Positions 1-13,239 are shown, counted from the stretch's first letter. The stretch is 64,000 nt of DNA from Nilaparvata lugens (GCF_014356525.2 NC_052505.1:18951318-19015317); one strand, 5' to 3'. Translations and numbers: made by a program. Notes: generated by a model not told the origin, from the sequence alone.

Positions 1-77
1 GTTTCGGAAAGCGTACTGGGGGAAGCGCTCGGAGGCCTAATGAATGCTTCGTACTGGAACCTTCCGGAATGATAGTG
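1..77 (+). CDS. Gef26: PDZ-GEF, partial exon (window exon 1): end of first cNMP-binding-like domain
   Basis: The window opens inside an exon. Reading from base 3 gives 25 codons beginning FGKRTGGSARR and ending EPSGMIV, closely matching the stretch that ends the first cyclic-nucleotide-binding-like domain of RAPGEF2/PDZ-GEF (FGKRSAGS... EPSEMIVVDY in the mammalian protein, from memory). GTG is followed by the donor GTGAGT at 78, so the exon ends in phase 0. It joins in frame to the exon at 38630, which starts IDYPEVQ. The intron between them is about 38.5 kb. The exon continues to the left of the window, so its true start is unknown. PDZ-GEF is a Rap1 exchange factor acting at the plasma membrane and adherens junctions. 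Other reading frames of these bases contain stops. Confidence 0.88.
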
Positions 78-1690
78 GTGAGTCTAATTGCATGCCTTTT
101 CTGTTCAACTTTTTCTGCAGTTCCACACAAATGTCAACTTCCAACATTGCAGTCCACATTGCATGCCTTTACGTGGCAACATACCTATCCCAATAGTATT
201 TCAAATTTCAATTTTACATGCATATTTCGTTCATCGACAGTGATATACATGTCACATCAGTAGTAATGATGATAGGAGGGCATTTTTGCCACTTTTCCGT
301 TTCCACCTTCTTCTATTATAGTAAATAGCTGTGAAACTCTGACACCAGGTCTGAGCCAGCCAGGTCACTAGATTATTATTTAGCTGTGATTGGAATCATC
401 CCGGTATATTTATTTATTTTATCTATTTATTTATTCACAATGCAAATGCCACTAATGTAATAACATTGGCAGATAAAATAATAAGGAAAAATAATAAAGT
501 CACGGCATAATAAAGGGCGGCATGTTTGGCGATAATTTATTCTCTTCTTGCACTGCCTTCTATAGTGGATAGCTCTGATTCAAGTCTTCCCGTTATCTGA
601 TCTGATATAAATCAATCGATTGTATAAATAAATCAATAATCAATAAATCAATCTATAATAAATCAATCTATCAATTGTTTATTCTTGTTTATTATGATCA
701 ATTCTATGTAAAATAGATGATTTTAGATGATAGATGATATAGTACCATATAGTACCATATAGTACCATATCTATAATCATCTATTATAGATGATTAATCT
801 GTAATATAGTAGAGGTAAGAATCGACTTATACACGTACGGGATAGGAAATTCGCGAATGACGCATCATCACGTCTGAACTACTGGACTGATTAAATTGAA
901 ATTTTGCATATACGGTAGATTCTAAATTCACCGAGCATGATTATAGGCCTATTTCTTGTTTTATTTTATTTTTTTATTAAGTTAGCACAAACAATACAAT
1001 GATCGGAAATGAAAATACAGGCTATTGCTCAAAACGTTTTCAATTTCTTAATTTAGTTCTAAATCGTCCAAATATTATACATAGGTTATGTCCATTTCAA
1101 TTTTCTACAACAAATCACAATATGAGAATATAGATTACAATAAAACAAACAATTTTAAATTTGGATAGATTGATAGTAAAACTTTCGTAAAAACATGAAA
1201 CAAACTTTAAATTCACAAAATAAAGAATATTCTTCAATATTTCAGTACGTCAAGTTTTCAGTTTGTCAAGTTTCAAGTTCGATTTGGATTACAGGTTTCC
1301 TGGTAGTGACCAATAAAATATATCTTTACATGATTTTTTAATAGATTCTCATAATTGAATTCAAATATTCTGTTTTAGTATATTTCTCCATAGCTTGAAA
1401 ATGATTTGTGGAGTTTGAAAAGGATAAAGCTATCTGCTTGGACTAATGACAGACAAGGATAGCAAACCAATGTCAATCAGGTGCTGTCTTTATAACGTGA
1501 CTCCATCCTCTTCCAGTTCAATTCAGTAGACATTGAATTCCTGACCCCTTCAATACAGTACGAGTCAGTACAAATTGCACGTCGCACTGTATACGATTCA
1601 ACCCTCATCGAAATTAAGTGTCAATATTTCATTGCGTTCACATGAGGGTAGTAGGGTAGAGTACCGATTCTAGTCTAGTGGTTTGAACCC
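78..1690 (+). other. Start of 38.5-kb intron 1, AT-rich, with MITE remnants
   Basis: No gene is visible. The stretch is AT-rich with short simple repeats (ATAGTACC repeated near 740-770; AATCAATC near 610-670). Pieces near 540-600 and 1410-1500 resemble the interior and right end of the TATAGTGAGGTCC MITE family described at 24377 (a block reading 'gataaagctatctgcttgg...gacaaggatagcaa'), so they are likely degraded copies. Confidence 0.5.
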
Positions 1691-1692
1691 TA

Positions 1693-3055
1693 AATGAGCC
1701 CTTTATTGCAGTTTGACTGTATTTCTGTTGGGTTACAATTTCCTTAGAAGGGAAATTACGAGCTCTGTGGGTTTCTAATAGAATTCCGCATAGATTGTAG
1801 TTCGGTATGGGGGTTATCAGTCTACTGGATTGGAGATTTTAGTGTTCATTAGGATTTTCGCTTAATGGGTTCTTGTTTTGGCAAAGAAAATATCAGATCA
1901 AATTGTATTTAATTTATTACCCAAAAATTTACAATTATTTGGGGTTATCTGTGAATTGGATTGGGTATTGTACTTTCTAATAGAATTCGTGATAGATTGA
2001 AGTTTTGTATAGGGTTATCAGTCTACTGAATTGGAGATTTTAGTGTTCATTAGGATTTCCGCTTAATGGGTTCTGGTTTTGGTAAAGAAAATATCAAAAC
2101 AAATCTTATTCAATTTATTAATGAAAAATTACAGTTATTTGGGGTTATCTATGTATTGGATTGGGTATTGTACTTTCTAATAGAATTCGTGATAGATTGA
2201 AGTTTTGTATAGGGTTATCAGTCTACTGAATTGGAGATTTTAGTGTTCATTAGGATCTTTGCTTAATGGGTTTTTGTATTGGTAAAGAAAATATCAAATC
2301 AAATCTTATTCAATTTATTAATCAAAAATGTACATTCATTTGGGGGCTATCTATGTACTGGATTGGGAATTTCAGTGTTTATTAGGATCTTTGCTGAATG
2401 GGTTTCAGTATCAACAAAGAAAATATGAGATCAAATTTCCAATTTATTCCTCATTAATTTTCAATTAATGAATTCTGAAGTTTGATTCAGAAATATACTT
2501 GGAACAGCCTGCACACAGGGACAATATTAGTTTCCACTAGTTGCGGTGGGAACGCGGAATTGGAAATGTCCTGTACATGGCATTTTTCAATTCCGTGTTC
2601 CCATGGCAGCTAGTGGAAGCTAGTATTGTCACCGTATGTAGGCCGGATAAAGTAATCGTACTAAAAGAATACATGATACCACAGAATACAGCAAATTATG
2701 GTAGTTTTCGCTGGTGATACTTTGTGTAGGGAAGGGGAGATTCAAAATTAGTAGCTATCAACAATATGGATATTTCAATTTCGTTGTAGTAATTGAAATG
2801 TTTGAAGAGCATTGACACATTAACCTTGAGACTAGAATTGAGATGAAAAGTGTGATCATGATATAATGTTTTTTATGTAGATAATGTATTGTACAGTGTT
2901 TTTTGTAGAATATTCTTTTTAGAGAAAGTATTTTTAAATGTATTCCAAATTTATCTAGTTTATTTATTATGAGCCCTTTATTGCAGTTTGACTGTAGTTC
3001 TGTTTGGTTACAATTTCCTTAGAAGGGAAATTACGAGCTCTGTGGCTTTCTAATA
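1693..3055. repeat. 200-bp tandem repeat bracketed by a direct repeat
   Basis: A block beginning 'gagccctttattgcagtttg' occurs at about 1693-1785 and again at about 2969-3055, over 90% alike by eye. Between them a unit starting 'ttctaatagaattc' repeats at about 1767, 1975 and 2175 with periods of about 208 and 200 bp, plus a partial fourth copy to about 2450. The copies differ by scattered substitutions. No ORF or domain was recognised. Confidence 0.8.
2503..2643. mobile_element. Short palindromic MITE-like element
   Basis: The left arm (about 2503-2570, 'gcctgcacacagggacaatattag...') is the imperfect reverse complement of the right arm (about 2585-2643, '...ctagtattgtcaccgtatgtaggc'). The arms are about 60 bp with a tiny spacer and contain no coding sequence. 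This fits a small fold-back DNA transposon derivative; the family is not known. Confidence 0.6.
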
Positions 3056-4642
3056 GTTTCGCTATTGCTTTCTCTAGGTTTCAGTGACTACTAAAGTCTC
3101 AAATTAAATAAAAACAATAACTGTCAACTTTGGGATAATTCTAGTAATCGAATTAAACTTAGTTGGAATTGTTGAAACATGGTTACAAAATATCTTGATC
3201 TAAACATTTTTAATAAATCTTTGTAGTCAATATTAACTACAGATAATGACTGTAGGTAGACTAAAAATTGAAATCAAACTGTAATCGTTTGAAAATAATT
3301 GTAAATTTAGTAAATGTATTCTTTGAAAACTTTCTATTCGAATTTTGGAGTCATTCATGTCAATATAACCTTTGGAAATACAGTACTACTTTCTAGCTCC
3401 AGCTATGAAAATGGCAAATGAACAGTTTTCTATGGGAATTGCAAAAAATGTTGGCTCTACCGTAAGTGGTAGACGATCGATTGGATATGGTAGTTGGCCT
3501 AGTAGACAGATCAATGGGGGACATTTTCACACGTTTCAGGATACTGTACTAAACATAGTGGGAAGACTTCTAGTCAGCGGGGAATCTGCTGGTTGAAAGA
3601 AGAGAGAGAGAGAGAGTCGCGAAAAAGAAGGAGTGAGCCTGAGGAGTTGGAGAGGATAGGAGGAAGACAAAGATAAAGCAGAAGGAAAATATGAAGTAGA
3701 TGGAAAAGATAGAGTACAAGAAAAAAAGAGAGTAGATAAAAAGAAGACAGATGGTAGACGAAGAGAAAGGAGAATACTATAAGATACCGGAATAGGAAAA
3801 GAGAACATGAAGAATATATGTCTAGAAGAATATTTATATGTATAATACATACATGTCTAGTTGAAGAAGAGGGAGGATGAAAAGGAGCAGAATCAAAGAG
3901 CGGATGAAGAAGAAAAAGAAGAAGAATTGAATTGAATCGCTGCCTTTATTAGAAATCTAGGAGAGCGAAGTTAGGGCGCAGCCGGCCCTCTCTTATACTT
4001 CCATACAATTCTAGCCCTACAATTTTAGCCCTTCCATACAATTCTAAGTTACAACTAGAACAAACATCATAAAACCATAAAATAAAGTTAAAGAAAACAA
4101 TAACTTCAACAAAAAAATCAACAATGAGAAAAAAATTATAAAAAGAATTAATAATTAATAAAAAAATGGGAAAAACTCTCCCAAATGAAAAAATAAAACT
4201 GCAACTTTTTTCGAATTTAAGTTCGTAAAAGGTGATTATGCAACACAAAGAAGAGAAAAGTGAATACAGTTAAGAATTTTCAGTCCAAATCCATAGATTA
4301 CTCCGGTAGAAGTAAGGGAAGAAGGAAAAAAGAAGAAGGAGAAGAAGTTTGAGGAGATGTAAGGACTGGAGAAAGAGAAGAAGAAGTAGAAGAAGAAGAA
4401 GATAGTTGAGTGGTGAGGAGTAAGAAGAGGAGCAGAAGAAAGCAGGAGATGGATAAGAAGAAAAATAATAAGTGGAAGACGAAGGGGGTGATGATAAAGT
4501 AGGAGAAGAAGAAAGGAGTGCAGAAAAAGAAGAAGTGTGAGAATATGAAAGAAAAGTTAGATGAGAGTAGACGAAGGAAGAGAGAGCGGATGAGAATACA
4601 ACGAAGACAGAAACATCTCAATGAGTATTCTAGAATTAGAAT

Positions 4643-4850
4643 GAGATCCACGTTATAATGGCAAAGTATTTGACATTGTTTTGATATGCGTCTTTGTCTT
4701 TCATGCGACATAGCAGATTGCACTATTTTTTCTAGTTCCGATCCTTTTTCAAAAATGTAGAAATATGATTAATAAGCAAGGCAGAGAATTGGCAACGCTG
4801 TTCTTTCATCTTTCTTCCACGACTGTCATTATAACGTGGACCACATTATA
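4643..4850. mobile_element. Degraded MITE of the TAGTGAGGTCC family
   Basis: The left end reads 'gatccacgttataatggca' and the right end 'gtcattataacgtggaccaca'. These inverted ends match the family whose best copies are at 24377-24739 and 62041-62408. The outer TATAGTGAG bases are eroded. The interior keeps the 'ggcaacgctgttctttcatc' block seen in other copies. Confidence 0.65.
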
Positions 4851-4887
4851 CGTAGACAGACAGAGAGAGAAAAGAGAGAGACATGTA

Positions 4888-4962
4888 TGTGGAGAAGAAG
4901 AAGAAGCAGAAGAAGAAGAAGAAGAAGAAGAAGAAGAAGAAGCAGAAGAAGAAGAAGAAGCA
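4888..4962. repeat. (GAA)n microsatellite
   Basis: About 70 bp of almost perfect GAA repeats with occasional GCA units. It lies just right of the MITE copy ending at about 4850 and produces poly-E or poly-L reading frames that are not genes. Confidence 0.9.
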
Positions 4963-7310
4963 AAGTAAACGACATAGTATCAGGTACACACATTTGGGTG
5001 TGATGGCATGACATGGATTCATTCTAGTTGGCAACTAGTCTTCAGGTCAGGATATGAATGTGTGCAAAATCAGCTGGAAAGGAATGAAGAGATGGAAGAA
5101 TGTACCTCTGGAGAGTAACAATTATTTCATTGCCAGCAAACAATATAAATTGCAATAGGCTTTGTCAACAAATATACATTCATCCTTTGAATTTGATTGA
5201 TGATTCAGTGTATAAATTGAAATTGACTTGACCTATAATATTTGGACAATTTAAGACAAAATTAGGAGATTGAAGAAGCTTTGGGCAATAGCCTGTTTTT
5301 TTCTTTTTCGACTACTTTATTGTTTACTCTATCCAATAAATAAATAAATACACAAGTATATAATGTACAATACAATAACAAATACAAAATCAGACAAAAC
5401 AATTCAGTTGATACATGTTGATCAATTGAAATCAGTTGGCTAAAAACATGTTTGGGCTTATAAAATTGATATTTTCGGATGTCATATGTATTTGCTCCCA
5501 GATATTCATTTAGGCAGTGAAAAGTTTGGTTCTTCAGAATGATAAATACTGGAATACTTCAATTGTGGAGAGTAATGAATAGTATAGGGTGGATGAAGAA
5601 GGAGAAAGTGAATGATATTAGAAAGAGCATTAGGAGAAGGAAATAAAGAATGGCTGAAGTGTGGAGGTAGAAGGGGAAAGAGAATGAAGGTGAAGGTAGA
5701 AAAGAATGCATGAGGAAAGGAGAACTGGGATGTAGAAGAACAAAGAGGAGGAGAGTAAGAAAAGAACTTGTACTTAAAAGTCATGGGAAGATTAGACTAG
5801 AGTTCTTTATGTATTTACAATATTTACTGGCTTATACTCTAATTTACATTAAATGACGGTATTGCTAATTATTCAACGAATTTTACAAAGTATAAAAATT
5901 AATCAATGAGAATAAAGATCAGATAATGCAATAAGGATAACGATAATTGAACGAGCGTTAGCAAAGTTCTCACTTTTGATTTACTAGGGCCCAAAGTCGT
6001 TTTCTGTCTGGTTCGACAAGAACTTAAGAGAAAATTGATCAATCAGCTTCAAATTTTGAACATGAATTATTCGAACATTTTTACCGGACAACAAAATTGA
6101 CTCACTCCTTCGTCCACTTTCAGAATATAAAAATAACATTGAAAGTACATGAAAAAATTGTTTTGATTTATCATTTCAATAATAATTCTCATCATCTCTG
6201 TATAATTACTAGTTGCTGATCTCAGAGATCAATACAACAGTCTATGAGCGAGTTATTCAACCCAGAGGGTGGGTCTCCAGTATAATATTATGATGTAATT
6301 TCATAAATCGGTGGTGTTTCAACAATTTATAATTGTCGATCCTTTGAAAATGATATAAAATAATATCCTTCCCATCAACGGGCAACACACGAAATAAAGG
6401 GAAAAGAGGTGGGATGATTGGATGCGCAAAGTGGCAAAAAGAGAAAAAGAATGAAGAAGATGGTAATAAAAACGGAGGAAGAGAGTACAAAATGAGAGAA
6501 GCATAGAGAGAAAAGTAATAATAACAGAGTAGTTGAATGGGTGGTGAAGAGGAAGATAAAGAATGTAAGAAGTGGGGAAGAGAAAAAGGAAGTAGATGAA
6601 GAGAATGAAATAAAGAAGTGGTGGGAGGAATTTTAACAATGAAGACGATATAATGCAGGAGAAAAGTAGATGGTAAAGTTGAATACTGGATATGATCATG
6701 AGAGGAAAAGGATAAGAATGCTGAAGGAAAGGAAAATAAGGATTTACTGTAGAAGGAAGATCAAAGCAAAGAAACATATATAAATGAGGATGACAGAGAT
6801 GAGTATACAGAAATATTAGGAGAAGATTGAAGAGAGAAAATATTGTGAAGAAGAGGTAGGTCTCAGTGAGGATGAATAATTAATTCGTTCTAATGACGAT
6901 GGTTATAAAAGAATAGAATAAAATAATAGCATGATCGCGTTGAAAGAGGACAAGGTAGAAAAGAAAAGAAGAAGAAGCGAATGATGACGAAGTAGAAGAA
7001 GAAGAAGAAAGAGAAGAAGGAGGAATAGCAGTTCAAGAAGGCTTGGCCGTGCCAAAGCGCGGGAACTGGGACATTGCACTCTGAATCTGGTTTACTTTTT
7101 TCTACTACTTCTCTACTTGTTGAATCTCTGTAGTGCAATAAGAAGGAGAAAAAAGAGAAGAAGTAGGATAGATGCAGGAAGTGCACACTAAAAGGATAGG
7201 CTGTCAACAGATTCATACCTGAGAAGTGAAAGAATGTTACTTATAACATAAGTAGATTATGTCACATACTGTGGAAAATGTTGAATTAATATTATTCTTC
7301 TCCCAGGTAG

Positions 7311-8585
7311 AAAAATCTGGTGTGGCGCACTCACACAACTTTCCTTGCCGTTATTGCCAAAAAAAAAAAATATTTATTGCCAAAATCATTAAACACAACT
7401 TTACAAATGTGAAAAATATAAAAATTTTCATATACAATACATTACAAAAACTTAAAATTAAAATATTTTCATTTAAACATCGATTATAATATTATCATTG
7501 GCGTTACCAGCAAAACTAAAAAGTTTGAGCGATGGCAACGAGTAATCAGTCGGCTATAATTAGTGGCTTGAGATTCAGTCGAAAATAGAAAAAATATAAT
7601 AAAGAAAAAAGAAACATATGGAATGTATGAAAAACTAGAGAAAAAAAAATAATAAAATTTCAATCCGAAAAGAAGAAGTACTTAGAGTGAAATACTAAGA
7701 GAGTAGAAAAACTAGAATGAATTCATAATAATTTAAAAACTCAAAAGCAAAAGAGATGATTCATGTAATTATTAATCTACAATTCACTGTACATATGTAA
7801 TTATAGTAACATTTAGTAACATAATGTAATTCATTTGTAGCATATATGCAATTCCTTTTGTAAGCAAAAAGAGGAGAACAATACAATACAGTACACAAAA
7901 AATAAAACTTAAACTCAGAGAGAGAAAAATTAATCTGGGAGTATAGCCCTACTAATAATAAAAATTAAAATGAAAATTGAAAATTTTTTTTTTTTATGAA
8001 AATTGATCACCTGACGCTAGTGTTCCCGCGCATCTCAAGTCTACTATTCAAAGATCTGAGCCAGCTGGTGACAGGACAATAACGCTGGATACACACGAGA
8101 TTTGCTATCTCTTCATAGTGAATGATTTAATAGAATCAACAGTTTGCAATTGAATAATCACATTTTCTCAAATTTCAAGCTTATTTTCAATTTTAGGTGA
8201 AAATGTTGAAGAGATTTTCATGCTCAATCTTCTCCACTCGAAATTTTTCGTTTAAATTATATCTGAGACCTGATAATTTGAAATCTAAACTCAAACTTTG
8301 CATAGATGGGGCGGAGCTCCTGAAACTTTTACAGATATGGGACTTGTGGCAGTTGATGTAGCTTATCAATGACTATTTTAGGTATGAATTTATCAAAATC
8401 GTTGGAGCCGTTTTCGAGAAAATCGCGAAAAACACTGTTTTTGACAACATTTTCGCCATTTTAGCCGCCATCTTGAATTGCATTTGATCAAAATTGTTCG
8501 TGTCGGATCCTTATAGTGTAAGGGCCTTAAGTTCCAAATTTCAAGTCATTCCGTTGATTGGGAGATGAGATATCGTGTACACAGA

Positions 8586-8662
<77 letters not shown>

Positions 8663-8758
8663 ACCTTGAAACGTATAGAGATTTAAAAATTGGGGTACCT
8701 TAATTTTTTTCGGAAAGCTATACTTTCCTTACCTATGGTAGTAGGGCAAGGAAAGTAA
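7311..8758. mobile_element. Interspersed element (family A), minus orientation, interrupted at 7355-7990
   Basis: The ends read 'ctggtgtggcgcactcacac' (about 7317) and 'gcaaggaaagtaaaa' (about 8745-8758). The same termini bound the copy at 35062-35926 on the opposite strand. Copy 35062 reads without a break through the point (RC 'ccttgccgttatgaaaattg') where this one has an extra 640 bp between 'ccgttat' (7354) and 'atgaaaattgatc' (7996), so something inserted here. The interior carries a (CA)n tract at 8590-8660 in the same place as the (TG)n tract of the other copy. No transposase is visible, so it is probably non-autonomous. Confidence 0.75.
7355..7992. mobile_element. Unclassified insertion inside family A element
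   Basis: This AT-rich block has an A-run near its left end (7359-7370) and a T-run at its right end (7984-7996). TTAT is present at both junctions and may be a short target duplication. The homopolymer ends suggest a retroposed sequence, but no coding remnant or known family was recognised. Confidence 0.45.
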
Positions 8759-8759
8759 A

Positions 8760-10300
8760 AACCTGATGAAGGTTGGAACTAGCTTTAGTTAATCTCTGAT
8801 TGAAGACCTTATATAATTATATTGATATCCACTTCAGCTTTCCTTATAAACAACTAGCAGGTAATGCATGCACTGGGGAAAATGTTGTGTTGTAAAATGC
8901 AATATACTTATGTCCAGGAAATATGAAACAATAAAATAATAATTTATTATTCTATTAAACTCACGTGGATGATCTACTTCAGAGTTGAAAATTCTCATCA
9001 AAAAAGAGAATATAGTTTGATTGGTCTCGTACCCGCATCCAAACAGTAAGCTCTGTTTATTGGGCGTTTATTGTTGCGAAAACTTCGAATCCTATATTGA
9101 TTTTTCTTTTTTCATCATCATCTTCTTCTCAAGCTGGGTTCTCGTTTGTGCGTAAATGCCGTTGTCGACCACGACAGGGAGAGAATCTCAGATTGGCTAG
9201 ATTTCAATTTGTCTACATAACCTAAATATCATGTTCAATTATGTTTTAATGGGGCAGGTTGAGCTTATACTTCTAAATGGCAATATGTTGATATTATTGG
9301 AAATGTTTAATTCTTTAATAATAGAAACAAATAATGAAAAGTTATTTGATGAACTGTTTTAGCACACTTGAAATTTGGACAATATGAATGTCAACAATGC
9401 TTGTCGTCGTCGACTGCGAAAATTTACACAAACAAAAATGCACCTTTACAAGGATTAGGCTCTATTGGCCTGTACCGGCATCCATTTCTTTCTTGGTCTT
9501 CCTATGCCTCGCTTTTCCTTCGGGTTTCTACTCCCATGCTAATATTGAGAGCCTATTGGATGGCTTTCTAAATAAATGAGTAGACCAATTTTCCCGATAT
9601 TTCTTCAGAATATCCAATAGTCTCCCATAGGATTTTTTCTTTTTTAATTATTTAATTAAAATTGGTTGATAAATAAGAATGAGAATAGGCCTATAACCAT
9701 CCTCGCTAAATTCATATTATAAGTCTGTGTAAAATAAGTTGGGACTTGGCTCTCCATTCGAAGGAATTAGAGGGTTGCCAAATCGTGTAAAATTACAACT
9801 TTCTCAAACTTTTAATCAGTTCGTTAGTTCATAATGAGTGATGATGCGTCAATTGTGTATTTCCAATCACGTTCATGGATAACATAATTCCTTTCTTAGA
9901 TTTCTTTCTAAGATTTTTAAGAAACCTTTCTAAGATTTATAAGATATCAATGATTTCCATTCAAAAGGCTGAAATTTTCAGGTAAATCTCTCTATAAATC
10001 TCCAATTTTAATATTAATTGCTTTGGAAGTTATCTGACATTCTTAAGGTATCAGAAGGCTGAAATTTTCAGGTTAATCTCACTATAAATCTCCAATTTTA
10101 ATATTAATTGCGTTGGAAGTTATCAGGCATTCTTAAGGTAGACATTCTTAATTATAGCAGTAGTGTCTTTTGTGGTCAGATTTTATTGCACTAGTAATTC
10201 AGGGCAACGACTTCCTGCCCTGCAGAACAGACAGGTTGTTGTATTGCCATAATCGTCAACCGTAACCATGGCAACGACCTAGTGTATCGAGAGAGAGGAA
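8760..10300. other. Intronic sequence with an 86-bp tandem duplication
   Basis: No gene was recognised. An 86-bp unit beginning 'aggctgaaattttcagg' occurs twice in tandem at about 9966-10139. A 60-70 codon ORF near 9368-9579 has no recognisable similarity. Confidence 0.5.
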
Positions 10301-10302
10301 GG

Positions 10303-10560
10303 GATTGATTGATTGATTGATTGAGTACTTTATTTATGTAGATTACAATATATACTGGCCTATACACTTATATAAAATAGCTTACAATACAGCAAATATT
10401 ATAGATGTATTTACATAATATAGACTAAGAAAATAATTATTGAACTGTATATGATACGAAAAAGCAATTTATAATAATTAAAGATAATATTGTTATGCAT
10501 CTACATAAATTGGCGGAGCTTTGGACATATCAATATTCAAGATATCCTTCCCACTAACTC
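10303..10560 (-). repeat. Retroelement 3' end with (TCAA)n tail, copy 1
   Basis: The block starts with GATTGATTGATTGA followed by 'gtactttatttatgtagatt' and ends near 'ccactaactctctaccaaa'. A second copy lies at 18347-18655 in the same orientation. Read on the minus strand, the sequence ends in '...aataaagtact(CAAT)n', typical of a LINE or SINE 3' end with a short tandem tail. No coding part is present. Confidence 0.65.
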
Positions 10561-10762
10561 TCTACCAAATATATAAGGGAGAGAGAGAATCAGAAATGAG
10601 AAGAGAGAAGGTGTGTGATTGAGAGAAATAGTATTCATGAATGGAATGAATTTCATTGGTTAGATCGGCTAATGATTGTTACAATGTGCCATAGAATAAG
10701 CAATCTTTATTTATAAGTATAATGACTATAAAATATTATATGTATAAGTTTATCTGTCTTTT

Positions 10763-10912
10763 TAGGTGCAGCTGCAAAAAAGCCTGTCAAGTTTTAATCT
10801 TTATTAAATGACACAAGAACCAATCAAAAACGGTTTTTTTGAAAAGAAAGCTTCTCGGATTGGTTCTCGTTACATTTAATCTCAGTTTAAGACAGGCTTT
10901 TGTGCAACTAAA
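10763..10912. mobile_element. Palindromic MITE (family G, GCACAAAA ends)
   Basis: The left arm 'gcagctgcaaaaaagcctgt' pairs with right arm 'gacaggcttttgtgcaact'. The inner parts carry 'aagaaccaatca' and its inverse 'gattggttctcg'. The same layout occurs at 61808-61955 and, with expanded internal repeats, at 49590-50576. It is non-coding. Confidence 0.7.
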
Positions 10913-11195
10913 CCCGATAGTTTCGGATGGATAAGTTGAGTCTACGGTCCCGGCTGCAGTTTTCAGGTCATGTCAAAGGACTTGGAGGTGATTCTAGTTA
11001 TCCCGGTCAATGTGATCTGATAGTAATTGTTGATTTTCTCCTACATACTGTTCTAATGTCCTACAATTATCTTTCCCAAATATATATTCTATTCATCAAC
11101 ACATTATCTTTTCCATGATTTGATTATAAATTTCTGTAATTGGGATGGAATATCTTGGTAGTTAATTATATTAATTTCTTCATAGAAACGATTTT

Positions 11196-12840
11196 GTAAC
11201 GGTACGGAGCTGGAAAAGGATAGATCTATCTACTTTGTCCAATGACAGACAAGGATATCAAGCCAATGTTCATCAGATACTGACTTTATGACCTGAATCT
11301 CTCTTCATAATTTTTTTTACCGAGATGAAAGGTGGAATTCTAGCAAAAACCTTGTGGTTTGAAACTGCACCTATTTTAAGCAAGCAATCCTCATTTTCAG
11401 TCAACTCATTAGACAAATTGATTCCGATGACTGAGAAGATTAAAGATCCTGTTGATTCATGATTCAGTTGACAAATTGTATCATTATTAGTTGTTTTTCT
11501 CGCAATCCTGAGTGCATTTGTGACCGAGCTATATTGAAATTACAGTGGCATCAATTCACATTTGAGTTGTCAAGTAGGTCGATTGTAGCTTGGCCTTGTT
11601 ACTTGTGTTCTGTTGCAGCGTGAACCTTATTGTTTCCTTCCTCCTTCAATGAATATAATGATCTGTTTGTGGTTGCAAGAATCGAAAGATTTTTGAATTT
11701 GCATTCCCTCATTCAATTGCGTTTTACAGTCGATAAAATGGAATTGCATTTGGATATTATATATTATTTGTAAAGTTAGAAAAAATGTGAGCATAATAGA
11801 GTTAGAGCACAGAAGAATTTTCAATTTCATTATCCATTAAAACACAACTTAGTAATCATCATTATCGTTTTCACCAAATTGATGATTTTCTTATGGGAAT
11901 TTAACAGTTATTTTTTACAAATAAAAACTTGACCACTTATCATATTGAGTTGATTTTAACATCAAATGAAAGCCTCTATAAAACTGCGTGATTTGAATGT
12001 AACCATTTCTCGAGAGCACTACTATGAGGCTTGTAATCGATTGATAAGTTTTTCACCCCATGTTAAACTGGGCGCTCAGCGGCCGGCTGCCAGTATTATA
12101 TCCTGCCTCCCCTTAACACCTTATTCAATATTCTATGATCAGATTTTTTACTGTTTCTATATAATAATTGCATTGTAAAAATTTTGTAGAACATGTCAGT
12201 GTTGTGAATTTTATAAAGGAAGATTATCCTGAGTTGCTTCAAAAATGAACAACTTGAATAAATTAAGTTTTTACAATTCTGTTAGAAATATCAGTCATTC
12301 TCATTTTTTCCATCCAGCGGAATGTTGAAAATAAATAAAATGTTCCACTTTGACGAAATCTGATGAATACCTATCCAATGGAATAATAAATAATTATGTA
12401 AATCATAGAACATGAATGTATGATAAATAAATGTAGAAGAAACTTGGATTAGTGTTATTTACTCATTTATTTATTCAACTCCCAACGGTACAACACCAAT
12501 TTTACATAAAAATAACATCGAATAACAGATACCAGCAAAAATATATATAAATAATATACTATATTAGAAAAATGAAGAAAAATAACATAGAAAAAGAGAT
12601 ACAAGCAAAAATATATAGATAAATAATATTATACAATAATAGAAAAACATCTATGTGGATAATTTGTAAGACAAAAATGAGAATACAAAATAAATCATAG
12701 TTATAACGTGGCTTAGAGCAAAATGCAATTATCTGGCAAATTTAAATCTACACAATTGAGAAAATTGAGAAAAATCTCACACACAAAGAATAAAAACGTT
12801 GGTTTACGAATCAGAAGCTTTACGAATCAGTCTAATCATG
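11196..12840. other. Intronic sequence, one MITE remnant, otherwise nothing recognised
   Basis: Positions 11196-11300 resemble the right half of the TAGTGAGGTCC MITE ('agctggaaaaggatagatc...gacagacaaggatatcaa'). The remainder is AT-rich, with A-rich and TTTATTTA stretches near 12460-12680 that look like retroelement tails. No gene is supported. Confidence 0.45.
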
Positions 12841-12848
12841 TAGGCAAA

Positions 12849-13239
12849 GGCTAGACGCATACCAGTTGGTCAAGACATAATCAGACACGTCCAGTCACAA
12901 TACTTCACATAGTTGTTTAGGCTAGGCACACACCAGTTAGTCAAGAAAAGACATGATCAGACACATTTAGTCACAATACTTCACATTGTTGCTTATGATG
13001 CAACTCACACTGATTAGTCATTACAATTAGACATGTCTTCATAAGCAACTATGTGAAGTATTGTGACTAAACGTGACTAGTCTTGTCTTGACTAACCAGT
13101 GTACGCCATCCTTATCAAGATATGTCTAATTGCAATCACTTTTCAATGTGAGTTGCGTCATAAGCAACTATGTGGAGTATTGAGACTAAACGTGGGTCTG
13201 ATCATATCTTGTCTTGACTAACTGGTGTGCGCCTAGCCT
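12849..13239. mobile_element. Palindromic MITE with repeated subterminal blocks (family D)
   Basis: The left end 'ggctagacgcataccagttg' is matched by right end 'aactggtgtgcgcctagcc'. Inside, the motif 'gtcacaatacttcacat' with its flanks occurs twice in one direction and twice inverted, so the element looks like two nested palindromes. No ORF is present. The superfamily is unknown because no clear target duplication was found. Confidence 0.7.

Larger units (their letters stand above)
3598..7205 (+). repeat. Polypurine-rich intronic blocks
   Basis: Long stretches of the plus strand are nearly all A/G: 3598-3790, 3860-3935, 4310-4610, 5540-5760, 6390-6850 and 6950-7200, built from drifting (GAA), (GGA) and (AGA) units. 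The minus strand gives long apparent ORFs rich in F, S, L and P. These are products of base composition, not genes. In between is ordinary AT-rich intron. Confidence 0.8.

Noticed and set aside
4298..4723. Long minus-strand ORF rich in Phe, Leu and Ser.
   Set aside because: It is generated by the polypurine tract on the plus strand; no domain and no conserved pattern.
9368..9579. Two overlapping ORFs of about 65 codons.
   Set aside because: No recognisable domain, no splice context and no matching repeat; compatible with chance.
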